Assembly (NCBI GenBank): GCA_036365145.1
Contig: JAEOAD010001608.1
Coordinates: 248,001 to 312,000 of the forward strand
DNA: 64,000 nucleotides
Source of the DNA: Orientallactaga sibirica
Lineage: Eukaryota > Chordata > Mammalia > Rodentia > Dipodidae
Direction: 5' to 3'
Positions 12,071-23,140 of the stretch are shown here, in pieces. A program made the position numbers and the translations under genes. How positions within the stretch are numbered: the stretch's first letter is position 1; each line of letters starts with the position of its first letter. Under the pieces are notes generated by a model. It did not search any database. It was not told the origin of the DNA and saw nothing but the letters and a program-made list of their open reading frames with translations.

Positions 12071-12339
12071 ATGCTCTACTTGGAGTGAAAAGATCATGTA
12101 TTTGTATCACCCCAGGGAAATGGTTTCCTACAATGCCATCCCAAGCATACCACTCTGGTATGGTAGGGGATTTGAGAAGATTTCATAAGAACTCATCAAT
12201 GAGTATTCTAATTCAAGTGTAAACAAAGGAAACTCTTAAGTGACCACTGTTCTAAAAGTACCAGATTAAAGGTGCATATGTAAAGTTTATGCTGACATTA
12301 GTCACCTTGTTATAGTTAATATAGTTATTTAAAGAAATT

Positions 12340-12870
12340 TCTTTTAGAGTTACCAACAGACCCAGTTATTCCCTTACTGGGCATTTATTTACCCGAAAAA
12401 CTCTATGTCTCAGTTCATAGAGATTAGCTCAACTATGTTTATGCTCAATTCATAATAGATAAGAACTGGACTCAACCCAGATGTCCATCATTAGACGAAT
12501 GGATTACCAAGATGTGGTATATATCTATACAATGGAATTCTACACAGCAGTAAGGAAAAAAGACACAATGAAATTTCAAGAAAAATGGTTGAACCTGGAA
12601 CAAATCATTCTCAGTGAACTCACCCAGTCACAGAAAGATAATCATCACATAGTCTCACTCATCTGTGGCTCCTAACCTGAATCTGCCTGAGATACTGACA
12701 TACCTAATTATCATCTCGAGGACTGGATGATAGGGAGGGTAGGGCAGAAGGGGAAGGCAAGGGTGGAGAGGTACACAAAACTGGACCCAAATGGAAATGG
12801 CACCACAACATACTATATCCTGAAAGACAGACTAAAAGGTTGAACCTTCATCAAGTCTTTAGAGGCAATA
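12340..12870 (+). repeat. L1 3' end, sense (ORF2 C-terminus and 3' UTR)
   Basis: The text 'ccagttattcccttactgggcatttatttacc', 'catcattagacgaatggattacc' and 'atggaattctacacagcagtaaggaaaaaagacacaatgaa' is the 3' part of rodent L1 ORF2 and is the reverse complement of wording at 41750-42010. The small ORF at 12481-12675 is its reading frame. A purine-rich 3' UTR follows to about 12870. Confidence 0.85.
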
Positions 12871-12909
12871 CTTTGGTGTAATGCTTTTAAATCCATATCT
12901 TCTGTTCTT

Positions 12910-13035
12910 TTCCATTTTTTTTTTTTTTGAGACAGGGCCTCTCTTTATGTCCCAGGATGGCTACAAACTCATGGCCATACTTGTGCCTCAGTCTCTCAAG
13001 TGTTGCAATTGCAGGCATAAGCACCATGTCAACTT
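12910..13035 (-). repeat. B1/Alu-like SINE, antisense, diverged
   Basis: A T13-14 run, then 'gagacagggcctctctttatgtccc', 'ctacaaactcatggccatacttgtgcctcagtctctcaagtg', closer to classic rodent B1 than the local 'gaggtagggtc' type. Confidence 0.65.
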
Positions 13036-13620
13036 CATTGCTATTTTTGAAATTTCACAAAAGAATTTACTTATTCTCTAGATGTCTTACACTGTTGAAA
13101 ATAATCACTTGATATAACCACATGCAATTTTGTGACAATTTTATGTAATTATCTTATACAGAGATGTACTGTATCTCTGAATTTATAGGAGTGCAGTTGA
13201 GACCAACTTTCCATGCCATAGTATAACAACTGCACATTTCACTAGGTTCCTGGTGCTTGTTTTGTGATTGCTGTGATAAAATTGATTTATTAATGGGCAT
13301 ACAATTAATCAGAAATCAGTAGAATATCTCAAACATAATATTACAACAAATTCTAGGAACATTATTATATGCAACTTCTAAATTAAAATGATTGTCTAAA
13401 CTGGAAAAAGAAAATGACACTTTGGTGGTACAAAACGAGCAAAAGAAAAGATCTAAAAATACAAAGATGTCAAAAAACATTGAGCAAGATGGGTTTAGGA
13501 ACTGAAGAAACATAAGAAGTGAAAATATTCATACTGATCTTCACAGTGGTTTCTTTGTCTCTCCACACCCTTGGAAACATTTGTTGTCATTTGATTGACC
13601 TGTTTTTGCCATGTTTTATG
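13036..13620. other. Intergenic DNA, nothing recognised
   Basis: AT-rich. No repeat or coding similarity identified by eye. Confidence 0.4.
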
Positions 13621-14224
13621 CTGGTTGGAATTCAGTCTTGGGGATAGTTGGCTCTGAATTCTGCAATGGCTGTTACATGGAGGCTTGAGAGAATAGGGAA
13701 GGAATCAGGGAGAACTTGGGGAGAGAACAGGGAGGAAGTGAGAGAAGCTGCTACTTAAACTCAATGGCCACTTGGTGGCAGCATAGTAAGACAGAAAGTT
13801 TCCTGGGGACAACTGGTATCTGAAACAAACAATGGCACATTGGTGATAGTCTGGAAAGAACAGAGAGGTTGTGGCAGAAAAGCTGGTTCCTGAATTCAAC
13901 AGGGGCCATTTGCTGGCAGCCTGTAGAACAGTGAGGCTGGGGAGAAAAGATGGTACCTGACCTCACTAAAGGGTGCTTGGAAGCAACCCTGGTGGATAGA
14001 GGAGCTAGTACCTACTAAATTCATTAATGGATAATCACCAGTCTTCCAAGGGCACCAAGAGATGGAGAGAAAAGCTGGTACCTAAACTCAGTAATAGCCC
14101 CTCAGTGACTCAGTGGCTGGTGAAGGAAGGGGTAAAGCCAATGAGGGAAAAAAGCTGGTACTGGAACTCAACTTGGACAGATGGAAAGTAGTTCACAGGG
14201 AGTAGAGAGTTTGGCCTAAGGGAC
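13621..14224 (+). repeat. Diverged tandem repeat, period about 54-80 bp, left part
   Basis: The phrase 'agctggtacctgaactca..aatggcca.ttggtggcagc' recurs with drift. Matching points (the 'agctgg' or variant) fall at 13746, 13811, 13881, 13949, 14003, 14073 and 14153, with a weaker copy near 13646. The best-preserved inner motif, TGGCCACTTGGTGGCAGCA at 13765-13783, resembles the CTCF binding consensus. The array is interrupted at 14225 by an LTR and resumes at 14603. The minus-strand ORFs here simply read through the repeat units. Confidence 0.75.
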
Positions 14225-14347
14225 TGTAGGAGACAGCCTTATTCGCTCGGATGAACTTCAAATCAAGGTACAGTTTTGGAGGAAGGGATTTATCTGAAGC
14301 TTACAGATCCAAGGGAAGTTCCATAATGGCAAAAAAAAAAAAAAAAA

Positions 14348-14385
<38 letters not shown>

Positions 14386-14602
14386 CTATCACCAAAAAAG
14401 CAAGAGCAAAAAACTGGCAGCCAAACTGCAGGGAACCCAGGCAGAACTCAGGCACTCTGCATATCTTAGGTTAGAATTCAGATTTGCCTTAGGGCTGGAT
14501 CAACCCACAATAACACCTCCTCTAGCAGGTGGCTGCAGATCTAAACTACACTCTTTAATAAACTCCTGTATCTATTGGGGGACATCCATTCAAACTACCA
14601 CA
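14225..14602 (-). mobile_element. MaLR-like solo LTR, antisense
   Basis: On the minus strand it begins TGTGGTAGTTTGAATGGATG and ends ...CTCCTACA, so it has TG...CA ends, and it is flanked by the 5-bp direct repeat GGGAC (14220-14224 and 14603-14607), as expected for class III (ERVL/MaLR) insertions. An A-run plus (GA)n lies at about 14331-14383. It splits the surrounding tandem repeat, so it is younger than the array. It is a non-coding remnant; the small ORFs overlapping it are not genes. Confidence 0.75.
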
Positions 14603-14735
14603 GGGACCTAGAACCTGAAGTTGCTGAGCGTTGTTTCTATAATAGCCCAGGGAAAAAAGATGGTAGGGGAGCAAAGCTGGTAACTCAGATCAGAGATGGC
14701 TATTTGGTAGCAGATCATGAAACTGGAAAATTATA
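14603..14735 (+). repeat. Diverged tandem repeat, right part
   Basis: Two or more further units: 'agatggtagg' at about 14658 and 'agctggtaactcagatcagagatggctatttggtagcag' from 14675. These continue the array cut by the LTR at 14225-14602. Confidence 0.65.
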
Positions 14736-15112
14736 AATTTTTAATCCTATAATCCATTATACACTTTTGATATTTTGTTATGCAAATGTGTCCTGTATTT
14801 TTCTATAAATGAAAGTTTTTCTCATAAGTATTGTCACTAGAAAATTGGGAAAGTACTTGATAATAGCTTCCAGTAATAATTTAAAATACATTTATTTCAT
14901 GCTTTAGAAATTCCTTGGTAATTTATTTTGATAAAATTTTTAAAAGAAAGTATGTGAATGATAGGAATTAATTTAAAAATCAATTTTAAAATTTAAAAGT
15001 GAAAATTTGAAAGGAACCCAAATGAAAGTGAGTGGTAAATGTTACATTATGAATTATAATATGGGTGGAAAATTGTCCCTACAAGCCAGAGGGTGTTAAA
15101 TGAAAATCTCAG
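14736..15112. other. AT-rich spacer
   Basis: Very AT-rich DNA without recognisable features. Confidence 0.4.
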
Positions 15113-16364
15113 TGACAGGGATAGGCTATCTCCTTACAAGTTGTTGGCTGGGATGAACTTGCAAACAGACACAGTTTACGGGAGGAATGGGATATACTTA
15201 AGGTTTACAGATCTGAAGGGACATCCCATCATGGCAGAAGAAGCTGGCTCTCATTCACAGATCTAAGCAGAGAGAGACCACCCGTAGCTCCACCAAATCA
15301 AGAGCAAAACCAGCAGCCCAGGAACAAGGAACCCAAGCAGAACTCACTCTGCACATGTTAGGCTGGAATTCAGATTCACCCCCAGTGCACTGCTCCCCTC
15401 ATACTCATTGGAAATCTGCCTGCTAGAGCAGAAGCTGAAAACTCAATTTTAATAACACCTCAGTCTATTGGGTACAAAGATTCAAACTACCACATTCCAG
15501 CCCTTCCACTAATAGATTCATAACCATATCACATTTCAAACTGTATATAGTCCATAGGTCCCATAGTCATTGTTAACACTGCCTCTTAATTGTGAGTCCT
15601 GTAAAATCAAACAAGTTACATACTTCCAATACATGTTGGCACAGAATCAACATTTCTATTGCTATAAGGCACAACAAAGAGACACTGGACCAATCCAAAA
15701 TCAGTAACCATCAGATAAACATCAAACATCTGCAGTTCAAGTCGAAATCTATAACCAGTGACAAGTCTCTGGATTTCCCAATTATGCCCCTCCACCTAGG
15801 ATGAGCAACCAGGGAAAACTTCCATCCCAAGCCAACAGCACTCCATGGTAGCCCTGGCATAGTCCTGGTAGACCCAAAATATTTTCTGGTCTCTGTGCAA
15901 ACCACAGTCCATCTTCCAATGGCTTTACTAGTTTCTTTATCAGGATCATCATGCCTTGCCTCACTTGCCACATCTCAGCAGCAGTTCATGGAATCATGTG
16001 CACCTCATGACCCACTCCATGCATTTTTCATGCTTCTGAACCCAATACCAGGTGTGTAGGGCACATCCATATTATCGGTTTATTTTTATTATTGGTTTAT
16101 TATTATTATTGGTGGAGAAAATAAATTTTGGCCTTGAAGAGCAGGTCCTCTCAGTCATCTCCTTTCAAAAGAATTTATATATCTACCATTCAGTCTTTCT
16201 TCAGACATCCTTTCCATTGTTTCATGATAAAGTAGTTGGGTCATCTTCCTTAAAATTGGTAATGTGTTTGACAATAGCAGCTTCAGTAACCTAAGACTAG
16301 TCTCTGTGCCTATAAATTTTAAACTTGCTTGAATTTCTCCAATTTTAAATCTTATGTCACTCAT

Positions 16365-16652
16365 TTCTTTTTCTTTCATTCTTTTTATTTTCATTTATTT
16401 ATTTATTTAATTTTTGGAGAGAGAGAGAGAGAGAGGGAGAGGAAGACAGATGGCGAATGGATGCTCCAGCAGCCTCTCAGCCTCTATGAACAAACTCCAG
16501 ATGCGTGTGCCCCCTTCTGGGCAAGTGCAGCATTGTGCCCTTGTGTCACTTTGTATCTGGCTAAATGTGGGACCCGGAGATTGGAACTGACAATCTTAGG
16601 CTTAGTGGGCAGGCTTAGTGGACCTTAACTGCTAAGCCATCTCTCCAGCCCA
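16365..16652 (-). repeat. DIP-like SINE, antisense (long variant), in the MaLR-like interior
   Basis: A TTTA-rich start, (GA)n at 16417-16440, 'gtgtgcccccttctgggcaagtgcagcattgtgccc', then 'taactgctaagccatctctccagcc'. TCACTCATTTCT occurs before (16357-16368) and after (16653-16664), a likely target duplication. Confidence 0.85.
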
Positions 16653-17182
16653 TCACTCATTTCTACATTGTAAGGAAAGTATATCAGTCCATTACAAATT
16701 TAAACTTAATCAAACTTTCTGAGCATGGGCAGCAATATGCAACCAACCCATATGCCAGTAGCTTAGTTCCAGCAAATCCTCTGCAGTCTTTCCTTTCCCT
16801 TTGAGTTCATAAGCCAAGCCTCCCAGTACAATTTCTCTGCCCTTAGCATTTTCAAACTCTCAGCAGGATAGTCCATAAAACTTGACTTACTCTAACTTGC
16901 TCTGGAAGATATCTTCAGTTGCAAGTACCAAGTCCATTCCATTCCTCCAGAACAAAAGTTCCCAAAGACAAAAATCCACACAGAAAGATTCATCATGCAG
17001 CAGCATCCCACTCTTCATATCAATTTCTGTTATAATCATCTCCATGATTCTGGGATGAACTTTCAAATAGACAGTTTATGGGAGGATCAGTATTGATTTC
17101 AGGCTTACAGATTGAAGGGGAAGTCCCATCAATGACAGAAGAAGCTAGCTCCCATACACAGATCCAAGTAGAGAGAGACCAC

Positions 17183-17585
17183 TGTTAGGTCTAACAGGTC
17201 ACAATATGGAGTCACCAAGGACAGCAGGATGGTGACATAAGGAGACATAAGGAAGTGGATTATCCACATTTCCCAAGAAACCACCCAGCCATTATCCCCT
17301 CCTTGCCTACAATGCCCTCAGGTCATTGTTTCCTGCCCCTTTTTATTTTGTAAATCACCTGGTCACTGTACTAGTGTCATACCTTGGCTATCTCAGATTT
17401 CCCCTCAGCTCCTTTCCTCACCTTCCCCCAAGTGAAAGCCCTACAAAGCCCACTACCTGAGGAACTCAGAGGGCCTGTGCTCCTCTCTTGTAAGCCAGCC
17501 CTGGCAGCTTGTGCTTTTCCTGAATAAAGCTTTCATTTTTGCCTCACAGTGGTTTTCATGGTTGTGGTCACTCCTGAACCTTACA
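17183..17585 (+). mobile_element. Solo LTR of an endogenous retrovirus, nested
   Basis: A 403-bp element with TGTTAGG...CTTACA ends is flanked by the 5-bp direct repeat ACCAC (17178-17182 and 17586-17590). It contains 'cctgaataaagctttc' (polyadenylation signal) near 17519-17534. The sister LTR at about 15270 has a single uninterrupted ACCAC at the same place, showing the empty site. Its composition differs from the MaLR-like LTR that hosts it, and the orientation is set by the AATAAA. It has no coding capacity. Confidence 0.75.
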
Positions 17586-17812
17586 ACCACTACCAGCAAC
17601 ACCAAACTAAGAGCAAAACCAACAGCCCATGATCAAGGAACCCAGCAGAACTCACTCTGCTTACCTTAGATTGGAATTCAGATCCAGCCCCAGTGACATG
17701 CTCCCTCCCTAGCCCCATAGGAGGAGTCTGCCTGCTAGGGGCAGCAGATTCAAGCTCAATTTTAATAATACCTCAGTCTATCATGAGGCATAGGTTCAAA
17801 CTACCACACAGG

Positions 17813-18919
17813 CCGTCATTGGTATAATCACTGGTAAGGTGTCCATGCTTCTCTAAACAAACCTTCATCCATGCTCCTAATAAACAACCCTGGTGAAACT
17901 CCTTAAGACATCAAAAAAAAAAAAAAAAAAAAAAAAAAGACATGAAAGTAGCAGGAGCCATGCTGAAAAGTTGAAGGGAGTTAGCAAGGAGTGAAAAGGG
18001 GAGTTTGCTCTTCCACAAATCTCATACCAAAGGCCTTGTGATGATTTTTAATGATTATTTATTACAGTCAATTCCAGCCCATATCCCTTCTCCAATTTTA
18101 TAATTCTTCAGTCTTTGATTATTCTTAATTTACAGTCTCAATCTTACTATGCCAGACTCCATTCTTTTTTAAATTCATCAACTACTTTTAAGGTCATTGC
18201 ACCTTGAATATGTTGGCTTCTTGATACTTTAGGTCAACATAATCAAATTATATATATTGATGATTTTATTGTACACAAAATAATATTTCCAATATTCTCG
18301 TTTCTAGATTGACCAGTTGACCAATTAGTTTTTCCCCAAGGCATGCTGTCCCATAATCTCTTGTAATTACTTACTTATATCTGTAGAGTCATATTTTAGC
18401 CTTGCCGTTATTATTAAATTTTACCTGTTTTAATTTTCAAACATATCTATGTTATTTTGTGCATATCCTACTAATGTCTGATTTTATCCACTTATCCCAA
18501 CACAGAACACAAAATGAGCCATGTCAGCCCCCAATAGCTAGGCTCAACCACTGTTGCCAATACGTCAATTATAGAAACAAGTAATGGTGAAAAAGAGAAA
18601 AGAGAGTTATTAGATGTGGCCACATTGCAAAGATAAACAAATAAAGGGATCCAATGGCCTCAACCCCAAGTTCATTTTTGGGTATTGAAATGAGTTTTAA
18701 GTTTAGGAATTATTGGGTAAAAGAGCAAGAGATATGTGTAATTAAATACTTCTGGTCTAGGTGTAGTAGTCTCTTTGATTATTATGTTAACTCTAATCTG
18801 CATGGTGGCCAGTGAGGTGTTCAAGAGATGGTTCTCAGGAGATAATTCTTTATGGCTCAAGATAAAGCCTTACCTTCATGGATAATTGCCCTCATCTGTC
18901 CTCTTGATAGAAGAATTAA
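17813..18919. other. Intergenic DNA with a long A-run; no gene seen
   Basis: An uninterrupted A-run of about 27 bp lies at 17912-17938, probably the tail of a retrocopy that I cannot name. The rest, to 18919, holds no recognisable gene or repeat. 'aataaagggatcc' near 18640 is a possible LTR-like signal only. Confidence 0.4.
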
Positions 18920-19130
18920 AAAAAATTAATTTATTTAGTAGAGAGAGAGAGAGAAAGAGGCAAATAAAGACAGAGAGAGAATGGTTGCTCCAGGGTTTCT
19001 AGCCACTGCAAATGAATTCCAGATGCATGTGCCACCTTGTGCATCTGGCTTACGTGGGTCCTGGAAATCAAACCTGGGTCCTTAGGCTTCATAGGCAAGT
19101 GCCTTAACTGCTAAGCCATCCCACCAGCCT
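18920..19130 (-). repeat. DIP-like SINE, antisense (short variant)
   Basis: (GA)n at 18942-18957, 'gggtttctagccactgcaaatgaattccagatgc', 'gcatctggcttacgtgggtcctgg', 'ccttaactgctaagccatcccaccagcc'. Confidence 0.85.
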
Positions 19131-19194
19131 TTGATACAGAAATTTTTGGGTTCCTTACCAATGCACTGATATACATCAACACACTGATAATTTG

Positions 19195-19625
19195 TGGTGT
19201 TCCCAGATTCTTGTCTTGTGAATTAGATGAATAAAATCCATAGAACAGAGGGTAAGATTCAGAAAGATTTTATTATAGCTTAAAATTTTATGAGGGAGAG
19301 TTTTAAGAGAAGGGGAGCTTAAGCCCAGAATGTAAGAGAAGGAATCAAGGCAGAGCTCTTACCCAGGAAGAAAAGGAGGGTTTGTGAATCCCACTTCAAG
19401 ACTCATTTTTATTTCATTTTTTCCTTTTTTATGAGTCCCATAGATGGGTGGCTGGTTTAGCCAGTCTAGTCCTTATGCCTGGTTTCTGGGGTCATGACTT
19501 CTAGAAAATGGCCATCTTCTCATGATATGTGATGAACTCCAAAGTGAATAGCATTCTCTTAGGTAAATGTAGGAATTTTCATTTGGCCTGTAGGGGAAAA
19601 TATATGTCATTACCTTTTTTCATTA
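19195..19625 (-). mobile_element. LTR-like element, antisense arm of an inverted pair
   Basis: Its reverse complement carries in order 'gctattcactttggagt', 'actggctaaaccagcc', 'gagtcttgaagtgggattc', 'cttctcttaaaactctccc' and 'taagctataataaaatctttc'. The same phrases occur in the same order on the + strand at 19655-20010. A TATA/AATAAA-like arrangement suggests an LTR. Family unknown. Confidence 0.55.
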
Positions 19626-19654
19626 CAAAATTTTGTAATTTTTTCATTACAAAA

Positions 19655-20010
19655 TTCCAGACCCAAGACTCCTGGCATCAGGATTAAACTGGCTAAACCA
19701 GCTATATACTCATGGGTTTATAAAAAGAAACCTGCACATCCAGTCTTCCTTACATAGCCACTCCCCATTAAAAATTTAAAAACAAATTTGAGTCTCCAGG
19801 TGGGCTTCTCAAAACCTCTCTTGCCTCACTGGGCAAGAAATCCACCTTGCTACATTCTTTCATGTTCTAGGCTTAAACTACCCTTCTCTTCTCCTCCTAA
19901 AGTTTTAAGCTATAATAAAATATTTCTAAGTTTTACCCTGTGGTCTGTAGATTTCATTCTTCAAATTCATAGGACAAGGATCTGGAAATACCAAATTATT
20001 AGGGCATTGG
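19655..20010 (+). mobile_element. LTR-like element, sense arm of the inverted pair
   Basis: 'gattaaactggctaaaccagc', 'gtttataaaaagaaacctgc' (TATA-like), 'gagtctccaggtgggcttc', 'taagctataataaaatatttc' (polyA-signal-like). It lacks the first part of the U3 seen in the antisense copy; a matching U3 start appears separately at about 20150-20245. It is diverged from its partner. Confidence 0.55.
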
Positions 20011-20149
20011 CATGCAAAGGACTCAAAATTATTGTATCAGAATCTTAATTCTCTAGAAGTGGTCTTCTCAGAAGGGAGTAGAAGGACATGCTAAGGGGGC
20101 AGAGATAAGGAAAGGCCAGACCTTTCTGATGTTTGTAACCTGTATTGAT

Positions 20150-20245
20150 AATGTAATGACCTACATTATCTCCTACAGGCCCAAGGCCAATTCCTGTGTT
20201 TAGCTAAGAGAAAGCTATTCAATTTGGAGTCCTGTTACCCTAAGC
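20150..20245 (+). repeat. U3-start fragment of the same LTR-like family
   Basis: 'ctcctacaggcccaaggccaattcctgtgtttagctaagagaaagctattcaatttggagtcc' in overall wording mirrors the reverse complement of 19530-19600. It is a third, partial copy that breaks off near 20245. Confidence 0.5.
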
Positions 20246-21654
20246 TGCCTACCCAATTTTTATTTCCTACACTGTGAGGTTTTGTTCATTCTGGAATCCA
20301 TGGTGACTGCAGATTTAAGAACACGTTTTATCTCTGTAACTTCAGCCAAAGTAATCAACATGAAATGAAGGCAGTGATGTCAGATTCTTTAATATCTTAT
20401 GTACTTGTTTATTTAGGAGAGAGAGAGAGAGAAAGAGGCAGACAGAGAGAGAGAAAGAATGGGTGTGAACAACTTTTCTTTCCCTTAAGGAATAAGTGAG
20501 AAGTCAATGATGCATTTTCAAAAAAAATAAATAAATAAAAAAGATTCTAAGTACCTGTTTCATGTTCTGGGTCCCAATTCTTCCTCCTCAACATATCTTC
20601 AGCACTTAGCACTTACTCTATTTCCTGGGGATGATTTTTGCCCCAATTTTGTGGTTCCTATTTTTCCATTTCTCTTTGTTTTGTTACTTTCTTGGGAAGA
20701 CATAGTAAACAAATATCTATTTATCCCAGATACTAACAATAACAGACTAAGGAAATGATTTCATCCATGTCCAGCTTGGTAAGTCAGCCACTTTATAGGG
20801 CTTATTTACAATACAGAGCTGAGGCATTACTTACAAGAGGGTTGATGACTCAAAACTCTCTGTATCACTGGGAATTCCTCTGGTAAACGCAGAAGAGCTA
20901 CATCAATGGAGTCCAATCTTTAGTTAACTTTTCACAACCCTTATTCTTTAGTACTCTCCAAGACTATATACAGCTAGTGGCCAGGGTGGTATGGGCAGAA
21001 TACCTGGGGAAGGTCCTGTGACCATCCCCCTCTCTTATAAGGGAGTGTTTACAGTCCCATTGCCATAAACCCATCTATCACTGTATTGTTTTGCCCATTT
21101 AGCTGACATGGTATAGGCCAAATGTTCTGTAGGTCATCACAGTAACCTCTACTCCATAATACTAATAGAGGAAACCCCTTACTATAATTTTCTTTAAAAT
21201 TTATGTTAACTATTTCATGATTTATTAAGATAAACTCATCATTTAACATGTTATACAATTTAATCATTTATTAAGCTTTCTGTGTATACCCTAGCATGTA
21301 TTTGTAAAGTGATGTTTTATTGGCAGGAAGACATTACCAGGCTTGGAGGTCACTGAAGGACTGACTGAGCCTACCTCCTGTTTTCCCTGGGTACATTAGA
21401 AAAGGAGACATCATAATTACCCCTCATTGGATTCCAAATGACATATGAAATGGAGGAAAATTGAAGCATCAGGGTTTTTGTTGAGGGAAAGATACTTCCT
21501 GCTGATCAAAAAAAAAAAAAAATGGAATTAAGTTTTACCTGTGTTCCTGGTAGAGACCTTGGCATTCTAAACTACTCCAAAAAAAGATATGATTGCTTTC
21601 CTTAGAGTTAATCCAACTGGGCCTATAAATCACCCAGCCAGGAGGCAGATTAAG
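20246..21654. other. Intergenic DNA with a SINE remnant; no gene seen
   Basis: A (GA)n-rich SINE remnant (antisense DIP type) lies at about 20395-20465. Otherwise there is no recognisable gene or repeat; A-runs lie at 20521-20540 and 21509-21522. Confidence 0.4.
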
Positions 21655-21734
21655 GAGGTAGGAGAAATATTTATTTTTTGAGAATACACAGTGAATTCCA
21701 GGTCAGCTTAGGGCTAGAAATGAGACCCTACCTA

Positions 21735-21766
<32 letters not shown>

Positions 21767-21770
21767 GGGT
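21655..21770 (+). repeat. B1-like SINE fragment, sense
   Basis: 'cacagtgaattccaggtcagcttagggctagaaatgagaccctacc' is followed by an (AAAAC)n tail at 21735-21768. Only the second half of the element is present. Confidence 0.75.
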
Positions 21771-22309
21771 GATTTTGATATAAAATTAGATAACATCAGA
21801 AGGTAATGTTTTTGTGAAAGCATTACATTTTTTGAAAAGATATTGAGCAATTCCATGCTTATACATGAAAAATGATTATACATACATGTATGTGCAATGA
21901 TATTTATAAATGTTTCTGTACATAGGTACATATGTATACATATATGTGAAATAAAGGTAAGTGTTTCTGACAGGTAGAATTCTTTATTCAAATAATTTAA
22001 AGAGAGGCTAATTTTTTCTCACATTCTTTTACTGTGAATGTATCATTATGATCTTGTTTTATTGTAATTATATAACTAATAATGGAGCGTAAGACCTCAA
22101 AAAATAATTTTAATAGCAACTAATAATAATGACAATCTCTTGCACTTGGGACACAATATTACATTTGTAAATTATTCAAATTTATTTGTAGAATTATTAT
22201 TAACAACTGATAATAGTGAATAGCATGAATATTTTAATAAATGATTAAAGATATATTTATAAAATTTATGCTATCATATTATGTTTTTAAATTTTATTTA
22301 TTTATTGGC
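21771..22309. other. AT-rich intergenic DNA
   Basis: Very AT-rich; no gene or named repeat seen. Confidence 0.4.
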
Positions 22310-22455
22310 ACATGGGGGGGGTCATGCCATGATCTCTTGCTGCTGAAAACAAATGTCCATTTGACTTTACATGGGTGGCTGGGAGTGGAATCCAGGCTGG
22401 CAGGCTTTGCAAGCTAGCACCTTTAATCATATCTCCATTTCCTGCCACACTATTA
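22310..22455 (-). repeat. Old tRNA-derived SINE, antisense
   Basis: A G8 run at 22315-22322, then 'tgatctcttgctgctgaaaac', 'gactttacatgggtggctggg', 'atccaggctggcaggctttgcaag', similar to the old copy at 5310-5495. Confidence 0.55.
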
Positions 22456-22954
22456 AATTTGTAATTAAACATTGGAAAATATAACAATGTAGGGATAGTT
22501 ATTATAATAATTATAAATCAATAGCACTCTATAAAATAGCATTGTATGATGATTTAAGTCATATACCTGAATATTCTATGTGTAAAATTTTATGTATAAA
22601 CTATATGTACTAGGAGTAAGTTATTATATTGGAATTATGGATTGTATTTTCAAATACTAGCAATGTTTTTAGAAAAACATATTTTGGAGAATTTAGGATA
22701 TATATGAAAACAAGGACATATTTGATAGGACACTATATAGTCATATTAGAAACTTTTGAAACTCTTGCATCAGTGTATAAAAATTGTATAAATTAGTGAG
22801 TTTCTTTATGACATTTTCATACATGGGTAAATTGTACTTTCAGCATATTCTCAGCCAATTGCCATCTCTTTTTCTCCTCCCACCTCACTGGTACCCTTCT
22901 TCTTCATGATCGTCTCTCTTCTACTTTCACAGGTGTTTTCTTTAAAAGTAGGTT
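22456..22954. other. AT-rich intergenic DNA
   Basis: No recognisable gene or repeat. Confidence 0.4.
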
Positions 22955-23140
22955 GCATGAGCAGAGGAGATGGAGAGCAGTTAACCTAGTGGCTTAAGCA
23001 TGAGGGCCTGTCAGGCCAGACTACCAAATCTGATTAACCCCAAATCCATTTTAAAAACCTAGGTGTGGCTATGCCCTTCTGTAAACACAGTCTGCCTGGG
23101 GAAGAGATGAGAGAATCTATGGGTTTTTCTAATGGACAGA
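22955..23140 (+). repeat. B2/ID-superfamily SINE, sense, diverged
   Basis: 'gcagaggagatggagagcagttaacctagtggcttaagc' resembles a degraded tRNA-like head, followed by 'gagggcctgtcaggccagac' and 'aaaacctaggtgtggctatgcccttctgtaa', wording typical of rodent tRNA-derived SINEs. Confidence 0.55.

Larger units (their letters stand above)
15113..17809 (-). mobile_element. MaLR-like element with two LTRs and a ~1.5 kb non-coding interior, antisense
   Basis: Two LTRs of the same family as 14225-14602 lie in the same (minus) orientation: the 3' LTR at about 15113-15494 and the 5' LTR at 17028-17809. The spacing, about 1.5 kb of interior, is typical of MaLR elements. On the minus strand the purine-rich GTGGAAGGGCTGGAA lies directly before the TGTGGTAGTTTGAAT start of the 3' LTR, matching a polypurine tract. 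The interior shows no long ORF. A SINE (16365-16652) and a foreign solo LTR (17183-17585) are inserted in it. I found no convincing target duplication at the outer ends. The left outer end is uncertain. Confidence 0.6.

Noticed and set aside
13705..13966. Minus-strand ORFs with repeated 'Q..Sfl..h' patterns as a repeat protein
   Set aside because: They simply translate the tandem DNA repeat and contain no conserved domain.
16329..16628. ORF with a 'GERERERERKTDG' run as a charged-repeat protein (also 14251-14469, 5839-6042, 54505-54762)
   Set aside because: Arg-Glu repeats come from the (GA)n tract of antisense SINEs or LTRs read in frame.
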